This document shows, one piece after another, positions 10,976 through 22,673 of a DNA stretch of 64,000 bases; position 1 is the stretch's first letter, and the number at the start of each line of letters is the position of its first letter. Made by a program: the position numbers and the translations under genes. The stretch is from positions 15,568,576-15,632,575 of the forward strand of contig OZ024722.1 in NCBI GenBank assembly GCA_964016875.1, read 5' to 3'. A model generated the notes under the pieces. That model saw only the letters and a list, made by a program, of their open reading frames with translations. It did not search any database and was not told where the DNA came from. This stretch comes from Fallopia convolvulus. Taxonomy: Eukaryota; Streptophyta; Magnoliopsida; Caryophyllales; Polygonaceae.

Positions 10976-12534
10976 TCAGCGCCCAGGTGGTGGAAAATAA
11001 TGCTCGAAGTTCCCCATGAAGGCATACATCGTCCTCCAACGCTCTGCATCGTCCACCTCTCTCTGCTAATGCCTCGCATCCTCGAATGCCATGCGAGCAG
11101 AATAGACACTCTCCCATATATCCATCCTCCGATGAATATGTGTCTGCTGAAGGTTAAGTTGTTGCGTCTAAGTAGAAAGATCTTCGGCCCATGGAGGCGG
11201 GATACTCGATCCAGTATACTCGGGCTAAGGAGGTGGTTGGTTGTGGGGCTGGAAGTGGTCTTGAAAAAGTACAGGATTGTAAGGCATGAGACCATATGAC
11301 TGTGGGTCGGTAGGTTGCTGCGGGGGGTCGTTACCGACGCTGTGAGCCTTGGTAGTAGCACCGGTAGAAGCCTCGAAGTGGTCGTTAACGACCCTGGCGG
11401 GCTCGTTAACGAAGATATTGTTGCCCAGAATTTCTTTATCGAGGTCCTCTTCCTCGATGTCGAGCTCTTCTGTACCTCCCTCGGTAGCTTCTTCTTCAGT
11501 CCCATCTTCTTCTTTGTCCATGGCTTCTTCCTCTCTTTCAAACCGGGACTCACATGGCCGGAGCGTTAACTCATCTTGTGGCTTGGGCTCTAACGGGAAT
11601 GCATGCCCCGTCTATGCCTCGTACCAATTCGGTACATAAAGCAGCTCCAACTTAGTCAGAGTGGGTGCAACATCTCGGCCGTGGACCTTGTAGTGTACCC
11701 ATCCCGACCCTGAGTAAAAATACCGGAGCTAAACCAATAGTTCCTGTTGAGCAATTGAGCATGGGCCGGTGTGTAGAGGGTGAGATCAACTCCAGGATTG
11801 GTTGCCAAGAGATTAACTAAGTTTCCGCACCATACTTCCTTCGACTTGATCGACTTCTCAACATAGTATAGCCATTCATACCCCAAGTTCAATGGGGCGA
11901 GCTCATAAAAAAGAATGGTGCGGAGGCATGCAACTTCTATCCTTGTTGGCCTGTTCAACTCTCTCTTAGGCCAGAATGTAGCGGCTAGGACTCGGAGAAT
12001 GATCCAGAAAATGGGGTTGATGATGCTTGCCACGGATAATGCTGCAGCGGAAGGCTCTACTTCCCCGGTAATGTAGCTCCAAGTCCTTGTCACCTTGTAG
12101 TCCTTTAGACTGTAATCTCGAGAAGGATTTGGGAGCTCAAGAATACCATTGAACTCCGCCAAAGTAAACTCACGGTTCACGTTACCGAGCCTGAATCTAA
12201 TTCGTCCTTCCGAAGTCTTCGTCGGGAATCTTGTCTCTAGAGTGGCTAGGAACTCGGATGTGAGAGCCGAGAAGTGTGGTACATTCTCCTTCTTCAACAA
12301 GTGAGGCACACCGAGAATAGCAAAGGCCTCCTTGACATCATCATAGATCCTCATTTGCTTAGCACTCGACCTCGAGAACCACCTAGTATAGTGGTCCTTG
12401 TCTAGTATGGCATTGTAGCGGTCCGCTTGTCCTTGAGTGCGCAAGATGACGTTGTCCATGCGGGGTGGAGATGGGGACTGTTGAGTCCTCTTCTTCTTTT
12501 AGGCTCGGGTTGCAGCTCGGCTAGAACTTGCCAT
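10976..12534 (-). pseudogene. Athila ORF3 (ATHILA ORF-1-type protein in env position), broken
   Basis: Minus-strand frame downstream of the pol position. The start at 12534 lies 6 nt past an acceptor-like 'tttgtag'. The N-terminus MASSSRAATRA is followed by a stop (TAA) and then a basic KKKR, NLS-like. The globular part (12459-11680) shows 'AFAILGVPHLLKKENV', 'TSEFLATLETRFP', 'GRIRFRLGNVNREFTLAEF' and 'RTWSYITGEVEP', the pattern of the plant ATHILA ORF-1 family. An acidic linker with V-N-D/E-P repeats and a coiled-coil-like C-terminus ending PPPGR follow. A frameshift lies near 11680. Function is unknown; 'env-like' is only positional, and I see no membrane segment in the original frame. Confidence 0.75.
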
Positions 12535-12821
12535 GTGGACCTACAAACAATATGACTTTTCCAAGATAAAATCCACTAAAATCATTAGACAAGAGACCCC
12601 ATACTTGGTCTCGAAGTAGCTCTAGGAAAGCCTCGTTAACGACCCTACCGGGGTCGGTAACAGATCTGGACTGATTTTAGGCTTGATAATACGTAGGGTC
12701 GTTAACGAACCTGGGCAGGTCGTTAACGAGCCTGTACGAGAACCAGGCGCGAATTCCGAGTGTAAAATACTCCGAAATTAAGCCATGAATCAAGCATGCA
12801 TCAGTCATAATCCTACGTAAG
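12535..12821 (-). other. 3' half of the ORF3 5'-UTR intron (Athila-alpha)
   Basis: Matches 61565-61837 of the plus-strand copy and ends on the acceptor 'gtttgtag' (AG at 12542-12541 on the minus strand). It contains paired family palindromes at 12632-12645 and 12697-12733. The Athila-beta insertion at 12822 cuts the intron in two; the other half is 21805-22121. Confidence 0.6.
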
Positions 12822-14157
12822 TGATGAGGTATTTTCGGTGGTCGTTTATACCCATCAAAGAAACCTAACTTAACCAACTCAGTAGAGCGGTAAGCAAGGG
12901 TTGATCCCACAGAGACTCTTGTATTTGTGTTATTACTTGTATGCCAAGTAACCAAGGGGGTTTGTAATTGTAAATTCTAAACTACTATGCAAATTGAAAA
13001 GTAAATATGAATGCAAAAGTTGATTTAAATATATGAGAGACAAACATGTTCAACTAGTTAAATCCATCATGATATTGCTTTGCTGATCATCGATTCTCTT
13101 CTCTCTTGAATAATCTATTGTGGATAATGATCCTACTAAGAATTAAAACCCAAACTTCATATTTAGTTGATAGAACTACCAGTCTAACGGCCCTAATTAA
13201 ATAATAACCTAGAAGACCTTTTAGATTCAATTAAATAACAGCATAACGATTCAAGTTATCAATGGAAACAAACACTGAGAGCAACCAGACATCTCAGTGA
13301 CTTGTGAATTTATTCCCTTCTTTAACCAACTAGTCCAACCGGTACTAAATTGATTAAAGTATACTCTTGATCAAATTAACTCCGACCGGTAATTAATCAG
13401 ATTCAGTTTTAACTAGAAATTCAATTAGGTGATCAATCTAACAAAACCCTAGTTTAGATTCAATTAAGCACAGGGAATAAAATCTATTCAAGTTTGTTGA
13501 GAATCAATCAAACCTCACAACTACATACAAATCATGACTTCAATAACTAGCCAAACACAATGAATTTAGCAATGCATAATTAAATTGAAATCAAACTTAC
13601 AAAGGTTTCAAAGTCTGCCTCTAAAGAGAAAAACCCTAGCCTCCAAAGGTTGATCAAAAGTTCTGAGAAAATAAACTAACATAAAGTATATATATGTCTT
13701 CTAAAAATAACCCTCAATAACTATATCTTAACACACAAACTCGGCCAAGACATAATAAAGCCCGAATATCAAGCCCAAAACCAAGAGATTGGCCCAAAAA
13801 TCATGTCCGCGTGAAATCCAAGATTGCGCGGTTTTGCAATATTGCGCGACCGCGTATTTATGTCATCCCGCGTAATGCTCCTTCATGTCCGCTTTGCTCC
13901 TTTGCTTTAGCCTTCACTTCTACTTCTTCAATCTTCAATCTAGCAACTCCTAACTTCTTCAAATCATCCACCACCTCCATGGTCAATCAAAATCTCGCCC
14001 CACTGTTGCTCTTGAACCTAAAAACCTGCAAAACCGAGCAAACCAGCGCATAATACCCGACAACACAAAAACCTAAAAACTACATAAAAACCAACCTAAA
14101 ACTAACTAAAACATATATAAAACATGCATCTTAACTACTCCTATATGCAAGCTATCA
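12822..14157 (-). repeat. 3' LTR of Athila-beta
   Basis: 1336 bp, near-identical to 20436-21799 apart from scattered substitutions and about 33 bp missing after 'aatgctccttca' at 13884. A minus-strand TATATATA box lies near 13687-13696. The beta-family GC palindromic unit occurs at 13821-13880. Confidence 0.93.
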
Positions 14158-14190
14158 AATTCCCCCATGCTTAACCCTTGCTTGTCCTAA
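14158..14190 (-). promoter_or_regulatory. polypurine tract of Athila-beta
   Basis: Minus strand: GGACAAGCAAGGG then TTAAGCATGGGGGAATT directly before the LTR start TGATAG. Same layout as 42320-42348 in the gamma element. Confidence 0.82.
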
Positions 14191-15540
14191 AGAAAGACAT
14201 AAATCCAATCACACCATAGAAATGCAATCATACATCCATCTCAAGTCAAACAAGCATTTCACACATATTTAAAAACCCGACCAAGACTTCCTAGCATGCA
14301 TTATGATAAGCAAAAAGTAAAGACCATCCATTCATTCTAGACCTCACCCAGATAATTGTGTTTGCACTCAAACTCTCAAGTTTTTAGGGGTATGTGTTTC
14401 ACTCAAAATCAACCATGAAAACTAGACTACCATATACTTGCATCAGAGTTCTAAATCTCCACCGCTGGGGATCAAACACATAACAAAAATCATGAGGTCT
14501 TTTTAAGGCTTGTAATGGGGCCAAGGTAAAGAGAAATTTGGAAGGGATCATATTTGGCTTGTGGTGCTAAATCCGGGATAAAGAACTAATACTAACCCAA
14601 AATTCAACACTTTTTCTCATAACACTTTCCAAATTCCACTCTATCAACTCCTTACATTTACATTCAAACACTTTGCTTCCTTTTTTTTTCTTTTCTTGCC
14701 TCTTCTTCAACTCTTTTCTTTCACACTAATGAAGACTATTAACAATTAAGCTCAAATTTTCTTTCTTTTGCTTTGTACAAACTTTTCATCTTCATTTTTT
14801 TTTCATTTTGCACACTTAGAGTTTTATTTCCTCTTTTCTTCCTCCTTTTCTTCCAACTCCCCCATACTTACATCAAACTCACACAAAACACAATCACAAC
14901 CTAAAGTCCTAAATCTCGGATTATGGGTCAAGCTTATTAGGCTAGGAATCATTTTGTGGAGCTAATACAAACAGGCTTAAGGCTCAAATAAGTGGGGTAT
15001 CAAGAACATGGATCTTGTAAGGTAGGAAGGGAAATAATAGGCTATACAGAAACATTGCCTCAATCATTTTAATGTCATGCATTCAATCATATAAAGCAGC
15101 CTTGAAAAAGAGTCATAACGCAAGTTCTAGAGCTAGATAATCATGGTGATGCACTCAAGAATGTAGAGAACAAGTATATCATGAAAGGCCAAAAATATCT
15201 CACAAGGTAAATTTTTTTGTCTAAAACTTCAGAATGAATCTAATACTCAAGCTAAATACATGCTCCATCCTATAGTCAAAGTAAATAATCAATGATCATG
15301 CTCATATCATATCAACTTCAGCATATCATGCAAATCATGGGTTAAAATTTATACTTAGCTTAGAAACACAAGAGGAATCAAACAATGGGGAAATAAGAAC
15401 CTAAATGCAATATTTTTGTATTTTTTTTCAAATTTTTCAGATTTTTTTTTTCATTTTTCAAGATTTAATTAATGCATGCAAAATTTTTAAATATGACCTA
15501 ATCTAATGCAACTACATGAAATGCAAAAACAAGTAATTCG
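14191..15540 (-). other. 3' untranslated region of Athila-beta with conserved islands
   Basis: No gene. Islands shared with the alpha and gamma elements: 'gatcatatttgg...gtggtgcta' (14548-14570), 'cggattatgggtcaagctta' (14918-14937), 'aaaggccaaaaatatctcacaaggta' region (15184-15209) and an A/T-rich block of (c)aaattttt units (15420-15465). Confidence 0.6.
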
Positions 15541-15579
15541 CTTCCCCCATGATTAAAACATACTTTGTCCCCAAAGTAT
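15541..15579 (-). promoter_or_regulatory. GNRA-type hairpin plus internal polypurine tract
   Basis: Minus strand: ATACTTTG-GGGA-CAAAGTAT, a perfect 8-bp stem with the same GGGA loop as the alpha element but a different stem sequence, then TTTTAATCATGGGGGAAG, which resembles this element's own 3' polypurine tract (AGCATGGGGGAA). It lies 37 nt after the ORF3 stop. Confidence 0.7.
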
Positions 15580-15615
15580 AGTAAAAAGGTAAGGAAAGAG
15601 AAAAACTCACAAAAC

Positions 15616-17158
15616 CTAGTTGCCTGGCGTGTAGTGCGGCGGAAAATCCGATGGTGGTGGCGGCGGATACTCTGTAGGAGGTGGCTGGTATGGCGGATAC
15701 TGAGGATATGGTGGATCGGGGAAAGCAAACTGCGGATAAGACATGTGAGGTGGATAGCCCGCTGAACTCCATCCATCAAGTCTAGTGTTGAGCAGCCTGA
15801 ACTGCTCATCCTGGCGGGCTTGAAAAGCAGCAAGTTGTTGATCCTGATGAGTCTGATAAGAGGCAAACCTCTGATCCACATAACCTCTCATACTCTGAAA
15901 GCTCTGATCGATGTGAGATGACATATCATTGTATCGCTGCGTGTTGTCCAGCTGCATCTGTCTCATCATATCCATCATCTGACTGTACTGTGTATCAGAA
16001 TAATGGGGACCACCTCCAGCAGGTAGAGATGGATCAAATTTTCTCTGCTGATCTTATTCCTCAAACTCATCCTCCTCATCAGTTTCTTCATCCTCAGCAG
16101 ACTCTTCTTCTTCTTCTTCAGCCATAACAAAATCCTCATCCATCTCCTCTTCATCAGACTCTTCCTGAATAGCAACTGGAGCCTTCTTTTTACCCCTAAC
16201 TGGGCCCTTTACATCATTCACATCCGAATCTCCAGCCCGAACTTCAATAAACCAGTTAGCCGGACTGTTCCCAATCTTCACTCGGCTCCCATCGGGAAGC
16301 TTCATTACTTTCTTGGAATCCCCAAGCACTCAGAAATAAGAATTTCTGTACTTGTAGAGAGCACCCATCTTCTTAAGCATGGTGAAATCTATAGCCAAGG
16401 GCGGAATGTCAACCTGTAACCTGTCAAGATCAACTCCAAAGTGCTTGGCCAGATGGGTCACAATCCCACCAATGCAGATAGCTCCTCCTCCCTTGTTTCC
16501 AACATGCTCCATATGGTGCATCAGCATAGCACCCAAGTTCAGCTTCTTCCTTAATAAACAAGCACCCAACACAACAACATCTTTCTTGGGACAATTGTTT
16601 CCACCCTCATCCCGCCCATTCAGCGTACAAGCAATAAACCTCTGAAAGACTCTAATAGCAGGGTGAGTAATGGGAGAGGCTTTATCTCGGGTAGGATTAT
16701 ATGTTGATCTCCCGATGATAGACCTCTAGAAATTCTTATCAGCCCATGTAGCACAAGTCTTATTTAGTACTACATCATTATCGGGAAAGTGATAGAATCC
16801 AAACACATGGTTGACCTCTTTCAAGGTCATCTTTCTCCTTATACCTACTAGCCAGAACTTGAACTATCCTTCTCCTCTGTAGTCAGTGGACAAAGTGCTC
16901 AAAAACTCAAGTGTTAACCCCTTGAAAGTGGGTTCACACAGCTGCAAGACCTTCCTCATCTCAAGATATGCCCCTATCTCCTTCAAAAGATGTGCTAGAC
17001 CGAGTTCATTCATCAGATTTCAATCTATAAACCTGGTTGTTGTCCACTCTCTGTCTTTCAGCAAATCAAATCGGGCTATGTGGTTAGGATTTGTAAAACT
17101 AATCCCGAAGTGCTCTGGATGATGAAGCTCCATCAGTTCTACCTCTCTTTTTACCCAT
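15616..17158 (-). pseudogene. Athila-beta ORF3 (ATHILA ORF-1-type), broken
   Basis: Start at 17158 gives MGKKRGRTDGASSSRALR, a basic N-terminus resembling the KKKR of the alpha ORF3, then a stop. Shifted frames continue with 'HHPEHFGISFTNPNHIARFDLL', 'LGLAHLLKEIGAY', 'LTLEFLSTLSTDYRG' and 'NKGGGAICIGGIVTHLAKHFGVDLDRLQVD', matching the order of the alpha ORF3. An acidic, Glu-rich tract (16054-16200) and a Gln-rich coiled-coil-like segment (15800-15978) precede a Pro/Tyr-rich end (15616-15720). Several frameshifts and stops are present. Function is unknown. Confidence 0.65.
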
Positions 17159-17989
17159 GATTCCAAAATTTCAAATCAACCTACACAAACACCACCAACA
17201 AACCAAGCAAACGCAATTTTGTTGTCCCAGCAAGGACAACCACAACAGTATATATAGAATTAAGCAACTAAATCCCTCAATCACTCTCTTCCCCCACTAC
17301 CTAGAATAAATTTAATCAAAATTTCTAGGCAAATCTCGAATTTGTATGAAAAGCTCAAATGAAACATGAATCTAGGCTAGAATCATTGAATAAACGAACT
17401 TTTGTGAAGGACTTAAGCCTAAATCCGAGCCTAAAGGGGTGAATTTCGGATTTTTGATGCCAAACCTAGATCTAGATCCAATTACTAAAACCGAAATTTT
17501 AAGAGCTTGAAGGGAGCTTTAATGGTGGAAGGGCTCTAATGGGGGTTTGAGAGAGATAGGAGAAGGCTGCGTACGAGAAGGAATGAGGGAGAAGAGGCTC
17601 GGGGTTCTTTTATTCGGGTTCGTTGAAGCCGGCTAAATGCGCGGGATCGACACAAGTTGCGCGACCGCGCAATGTGCGATCCCCGCGTAACACCCCTTCA
17701 GTTGGGATTGCGCAGGTTTGGGTCTGGGATTGCGCGGCCGCGCATTTAGCACCCAAGTCGCGTAATCTCCTCTGAGCTTGTATTGCTCGGGTTGGCTCCA
17801 GATTACTTGACCACGCAATTTTAGTCCCCAATCCGAGTTTTTTAGCTACTGTAACTCAAAGCTTGTCCGAGCTATCTGTAGGTTTGAGGATTATTTCTAC
17901 CTAAACTAAACAAACTAAACAAAACAAAAGCAAAAATTGTAAAACTTAAAACAAAAGTAAAAGCAAAACTAAACTAAACTAAACTAAAC
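17159..17989 (-). promoter_or_regulatory. promoter-like and leader region of Athila-beta ORF3
   Basis: Occupies the place of the alpha promoter and intron. A TATA-like GAATAAAAGA lies at 17606-17615 on the minus strand with a pyrimidine-rich leader after it, and an acceptor-like 'tttgtgtag' lies near 17187, just before the ORF3 start. A second TATATATA occurs near 17252-17260. Two copies of the beta GC-palindromic unit lie at 17636-17770, including the perfect TGCGCGGCCGCGCA at 17731-17744. I cannot fix the donor site. Confidence 0.4.
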
Positions 17990-18038
17990 CTTGGGTTGCC
18001 TCCCAAGAAGTGCTTGTTTAACGTCTTTAGCTTGACGT
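17990..18038 (-). promoter_or_regulatory. two-hairpin block between protease and ORF3
   Basis: Minus strand: ACGTC-AAGCTAAA-GACGT, then about 13 nt, then CTTGGG-AGGCAA-CCCAAG. Both stems are perfect. The same block with other stem bases is at 22674-22720, 40665-40711 and 60632-60677. The block starts 11 nt after the gag-protease stop. Confidence 0.7.
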
Positions 18039-18048
18039 AAAAAGGATA

Positions 18049-20358
18049 TTAAGATGGATACGAGCTATGGAATTCAATCTCCTTCCCATCGAACCCCATC
18101 TTTAATATGCCTTGTGGGATGTAAATCCTCGTATTGGCCGTCTTCAAGAATGGTCGTCCTAGCAACATAGATGTTTTTCCAGCTCCCGATCCCATATCCA
18201 TTATCAGAAAATCAGCAGGAAATTCCAAAGAGTCCACCGTAACCCATATATCTTCCATTTTTCCCTTGGGTCGCACAGTGGAATGATCAGCCAACTCAAC
18301 TATGGTTCGAGTTTCTTTCAATGGCCCCATACCGAGTTTCTCATATAAGGAGGAAGACAGAACATTAACAGATGCACCTAAATCAATTAGAGCCTCATTC
18401 ACCTTGGTGCTTCTGATCATACAAGGAATGGTGAACATGCCAGGGTCACTGTACTTCTCAGGCAAACGCTTTTGAAACACAGCTGACACATGTTCTTTCT
18501 CTTTAACTTTCTTTTGACTTTTCTCCTTCTGTCCCCTTTTTAAAGTGCATAACTCCTTCAAAAACTTGGCATACCGAGGTACACGCTTGATCAGTTTCAA
18601 TAACGGGACGTTTACGCTGCATGAACTAAAGACCTCGAACATCTCCTTGTCACTCTTTAGTTTCCGAGTTTCTTTTAAGGCTTCAGGAAATGGTGGAACA
18701 GGTACATAAGCCTCCATAGGAGTTTCAGAAGAAACGTTGCCCTCGGGTTGATTGCTCGGTTTGGCACCAGATTGCACGGGCGCGCTTTCCACTCCTACCC
18801 CGCGCAATGTCAACTGAGATGCAGTTGCGCGGTTTGCACATTGCGCGGCCGCGCTTTTGGAGCCTAACCCGCGTAATTCATTTTCGACTTGTTCCTCCGT
18901 TTCATCAGCCTTGTTCAACGTGCACACCTGTCCCACCTTAAGGCCATCATAAATAGAGACAAAGCTCACATTCGCCCTTGAGTTGAGCTCTGTCTGTGAT
19001 GGCAATTTGTTGGATTCTCTAGCTTCTAACTTGCTTACCGCATCAGCAATCTGACTAACATGGCTCTCCAAGTTCTTAATACTAGACTTGGTTTCTTGTT
19101 GAAGCTGAGTTAGAGAGCCATGCATTGTCGAAACAGTCTGAGTCAGATTTCTGATCATCTCTTCAGTGGACATAGAATTTTGATTCAATCCTTGAGCTTG
19201 AGGTTGGAAAGGCGGTCTTTACTGAGCTTGGCCACCTTGATGGTTAAATTGTTGATTTCTAGAATTGCCATACCTCAAGTTAGGATGATCCTTCCACCCC
19301 GGATTGTAGGTGTTGGAGAAGGGGTCATACCTAGGCCTTTGTTGACCATAATTGCCCACCATATTAACTTCATCTTGGGGCTCTTGGAGTGTGGGGCAGG
19401 AATCAGTAGAATGCATATTATCATAGCAAATTCCACAGGCTTTCACTTGTTGTCTCCCACCTTGCTGTAGAAACTGTTTCATCATGGTTTTCAGCTTAGA
19501 TACTTCTTCATGCAACAATGAATTGGCGACTACAGCGTTTGCAGCCTTAGAACTAGATTCCTTCCTGAACTGTCTTGTGCCCTCAGACAGTTGTGTGAAT
19601 AGTTCAAACACAACAACATGAGTTTTTTTGAGAATGTTACCTTGGCAAGCTGCATTAACCATTCTTCTCTCATCATCTAAGAGGCCATTAAAAAGATATA
19701 AAATCAGGTATTGATCAGTGTAGCCATGGAAAGGACAGCTGGCTATCAATCTCTTGAATCTTTCATAGTATTCGTACAAGGACTCATTAGCTTCTTGTTC
19801 AATATTACTAATTCGCTTTTTCAGATCATTGAGCCTTGTAGCAGGGAAGTACTTCTCTAGAAAAGCTTGCTTCATCTTAGCCCATGTATCAATACTTCCC
19901 GGAGCCAAGTAATAAAACCAGTCTTTAGCCTGATCCTTGAGAGAGAAAGGAAAGGCTCTCAGCGCAATCTGGTCGTGAGTCACATCAGCAGGCTTCATGC
20001 TTGAGCACACAACATGAAATTCAGAAAGATGCTTGTTGGGGTCTTCACCACTAAGCCCATGGAATGAAGGCAAAAGGTGAATCAACCCAGATTTCAGCTC
20101 GAACTTGACTCCTTCACCAAGAGCAGGAAATCGCACCGCCAACGGTTGTTGTGCCAGATTTGGTGCAGTAAGCTGTCTCAACATTTGGTCACCCATCTCA
20201 ACAGATTCAGCAGATTCAGAGTCAGAGTCAGATTCTTCAAGAAAGAACGGTAAGGCCTGAAAGTGATTCCGGATTTCCTTCCTTAACTTGAAGAGGGTCC
20301 TGTCAATATCTGGATCAAAAAGCAGGGGAGATGAGTTAGTAGCACGGGTATGAACCAT
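18049..20358 (-). pseudogene. Athila-beta gag-protease
   Basis: One frame with a single in-frame TAA near 19218. The first part (380 codons) is gag: MVHTRATNSS, the capsid-type 'FHGLSGEDPNKHLSEF', 'WAKMKQAFLEKYFP' and 'YEYYERFKRLIASCP' segments, and a CCHC zinc knuckle C-GI-C-YDNM-H-STDS-C around residues 309-322. The second part starts with coiled-coil-like QLQQETKSSIKNLESHVSQI, then an aspartic protease with the active-site segment ALIDLGASVNVL, a flap-like region and 'MLLGRPFLKTANTR'. The frame stops at 18049, just after the protease; RT and beyond are missing. The linker encodes the GC palindrome as A-A-A-Q/A-N-R-A peptides. The stop lies between a Gln and an Arg codon, so a CAA-to-TAA change or a readthrough site are both possible. 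Confidence 0.85.
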
Positions 20359-20412
20359 ATAACAAGTTCACACCCAAAAACAACACAAAAGTAAGAACAC
20401 AAATAGCGATGA

Positions 20413-20435
20413 GTTCCCCGGCACGGTGCCAAATT
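20413..20435 (-). promoter_or_regulatory. primer binding site, tRNA-Asp type
   Basis: Minus strand directly inside the 5' LTR: TTTGGCACCGTGCCGGGG (20416-20433). It resembles the complement of the plant tRNA-Asp 3' end used by Athila elements, with small differences. Confidence 0.7.
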
Positions 20436-21799
20436 TGATGAGGTATTTTCGGTGGTCGTTTATACCTATCAAAGAAACCTAAATTAACCAAATCAGTAGA
20501 GTGGTAAGCAAGGGTCGATCCCACAGAGACTCTTGTATTTGTATTATTATGCCAAGTAACCAAGGGGGTTTGTAATTGTAAATTCTAAACTACTATGCAA
20601 ATTGAAAAGTAAATATGAATGAAAATGTTGATTTAAATATATGAGAGACAAACGTGTTCAACCAGTTAAATCCATCATGATATTGCTTTGTTAATCATTG
20701 ATTCTCTTCTCTCTTGAATAATCTATTGTGGATAATGATTCTACTAAGGATTAAAACCCAAACTTCATATTTAGTTGATAGAACAACCAGTCTAACAACC
20801 CTAATTAAATAATAACCTAGAAGACCTTCTAGATTCAATTAAATAACAGCATAACGATTCAAGTTATCAATGGAAACAAACACTAAGAGCAACCAGACAT
20901 CTCAGTGACTTGTGAATTTATTCCCTTCTTTAACCAACTAGTCCAACCAGTACTAAATTGATTAAAGTATACTCTTGATCAAATTAACTCCGACCGGTAA
21001 TTAATCAGATTCAGTTTTAACTAGAAAATTGAATTAGGTGATCAATTAACAAAACCCTAGTTTAGATTCAATTAAGCACAGGGAATAAAATCTATTCAAG
21101 TTTGTTGAGAATCAATCAAACCTCACAACTACATACAAATCATGACTTTAATAACTAGCCAAACACAATAAATTTTGCAATGCACAATTAAATTGAAATC
21201 AAACTTACAAAGGTTTCAAAGTCTGCCTCCAAAGAGAAAAACCCTAGCCTCCAAAAGTTGATCAAAAGTTCTGAGAAAATAAACTAACATAAAGTATATA
21301 TATGTCTTCTAAAAATAACCCTCAATAACTATATCTTAACACACAAACTTGGCCAAGACATAATAAAGTCCGAATATGAAGCCCAAAACCAAGAGCTCGG
21401 CCCAAAATCATGTCCGCGTGAAATCCAAGATTGCGCGGTTTTGCAATATTGCGCGACCGCGTATTTATGTCATCCCGCGTAATGCTCCTTCAGTTGAGAA
21501 TGCGCGACCAGAATGCTCGGCTTCGACCCCGCGCTTTGCTCTTTGGTTTTAGCCTTCACTTCTATTTCTTCAATCTTCAATCTAGCAACTCCTAACTTCT
21601 TCAAATCATCCACCACCTCTATGGTCAATCAAAATCTCGTCCCGTTGTTGCTCCTGAACCTAAAAACCTGCAAAACTGAGCAAACCAGCGCATAATACCC
21701 GACAACACAAAAACCTAAAAACTACATAAAAACCAACCTAAAACTAACTAAAACATATATAAAACATGCATCTAAACTACTCCTATATGCAAGCTATCA
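20436..21799 (-). repeat. 5' LTR of Athila-beta
   Basis: 1364 bp, TGATG...TATCA on the plus strand. Contains a minus-strand TATATATA near 21294-21303 and the beta GC-palindromic unit at 21417-21525. Confidence 0.93.
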
Positions 21800-21804
21800 G
21801 TAAG

Positions 21805-22660
21805 ACACACAATCGGGTATATGCACCCCATACTTGCTCAATTACCTATCCCGAACATGCTATAATTGCCCAAGAAACTCATGGTGAAGATCAAACAATT
21901 CCAAAACAAAGTAGTTCATGCTTTTCTTAATCAAATTTCAATGGAGAATCAAGAAAGAACAAACCCATAGAAATCAAGATCAACCACCAATATATCAAGC
22001 AATAAAATCGTTGAGCAATCAATAAACATGCCATTCGATCTTCTATATGAACAAGATATGAAATTTTGACCCTATAAACCATGAATCATGCAAATAGAGA
22101 GTTAGGGTTTAGAAATCATACCGTTAGATCGAGAATTTGAAGAACAAAGATCGAAAATTTGGGTGGTTAACGAGCTCGGATCTCGTCAGTAAGCAAATCA
22201 AGGGCAGCGAACTCGTTAACTAGGGTGGGACTCTGAAGTTCGGTGGTGGTGAGATTTCCGATCGGGTGTGAGAAATGTCGGTAGGATTCTTGGAGAACTT
22301 AAGCTTTTGGATTGAGGATTTGAGAGTGGAATTTTGGAAGGTTTGAAAGGGTTTTATAGGAGAGGGCTAGAGGTAGGGGAAGAGGTGAAAGGGGCGGCAC
22401 ATGCGTATAGATATAAGATAGATTAGTGTAAAAATACTTACCTGCCCATTTCGCCAATTCGAGTCGCCAAACTGGGTCGTTAACGACCCTGGGTTGTGTC
22501 ATTAACGAACCGCCGTAGCTTTTTTTCGAGTGATTTTCGAGCCCAACGCCTGCATCTTGTTAGCTAAAAACTATTCTATCTCGCTACTTCTAAAAACTAC
22601 TGCTAAAACTTTAAAAGAAAACTAGGACAAAAGAAAAAAAAAGAAAAGAAGAAAAACTAA
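21805..22660 (-). promoter_or_regulatory. internal promoter-like region and 5'-UTR of Athila-alpha ORF3
   Basis: Minus strand: TATAAAA at 22358-22352 in 'ctctcctataaaacc', a pyrimidine-rich leader containing 'ccactctcaaatc', then a donor-like 'cg|gtatgatttct' at 22121-22120. With the acceptor at 12542-12541, and after removing the nested element and its target duplication, the intron is 598 nt; the plus-strand copy gives 599. A perfect family palindrome GGGTCGTTAACGACCC lies at 22474-22489. Confidence 0.5.
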
Positions 22661-22673
22661 ACTATACTAAAAG

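Larger units (their letters stand above)
12822..21799 (-). mobile_element. Athila-beta element, pol-deleted, perfect GTAAG target duplication
   Basis: Minus-strand LTR retrotransposon of 8978 bp with two full LTRs (20436-21799 and 12822-14157), both TGATG...TATCA on the plus strand. The direct repeat GTAAG (12817-12821 and 21800-21804) is perfect, and the undisrupted site is visible in the plus-strand relative (cctatGTAAGacac at about 61551-61563). Internal order: primer site, gag-protease (20358-18049), two-hairpin block, promoter-like region, ORF3 (17158-15616), GNRA hairpin with internal polypurine tract, 3' region, polypurine tract. No RT, RNase H or integrase is present. The LTRs look very similar, so this is the youngest insertion of the left half. 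Confidence 0.93.

Noticed and set aside
10854..11117. Minus-strand ORF with hydrophobic C-terminus
   Set aside because: Shifted frame of the Athila ORF3 end running into the T-rich tract and the hairpin; not a separate gene.
13811..14053. Plus-strand ORF repeated at 21513-21695
   Set aside because: Both lie in the Athila-beta LTRs on the antisense strand and are explained by LTR identity; there is no recognised domain.
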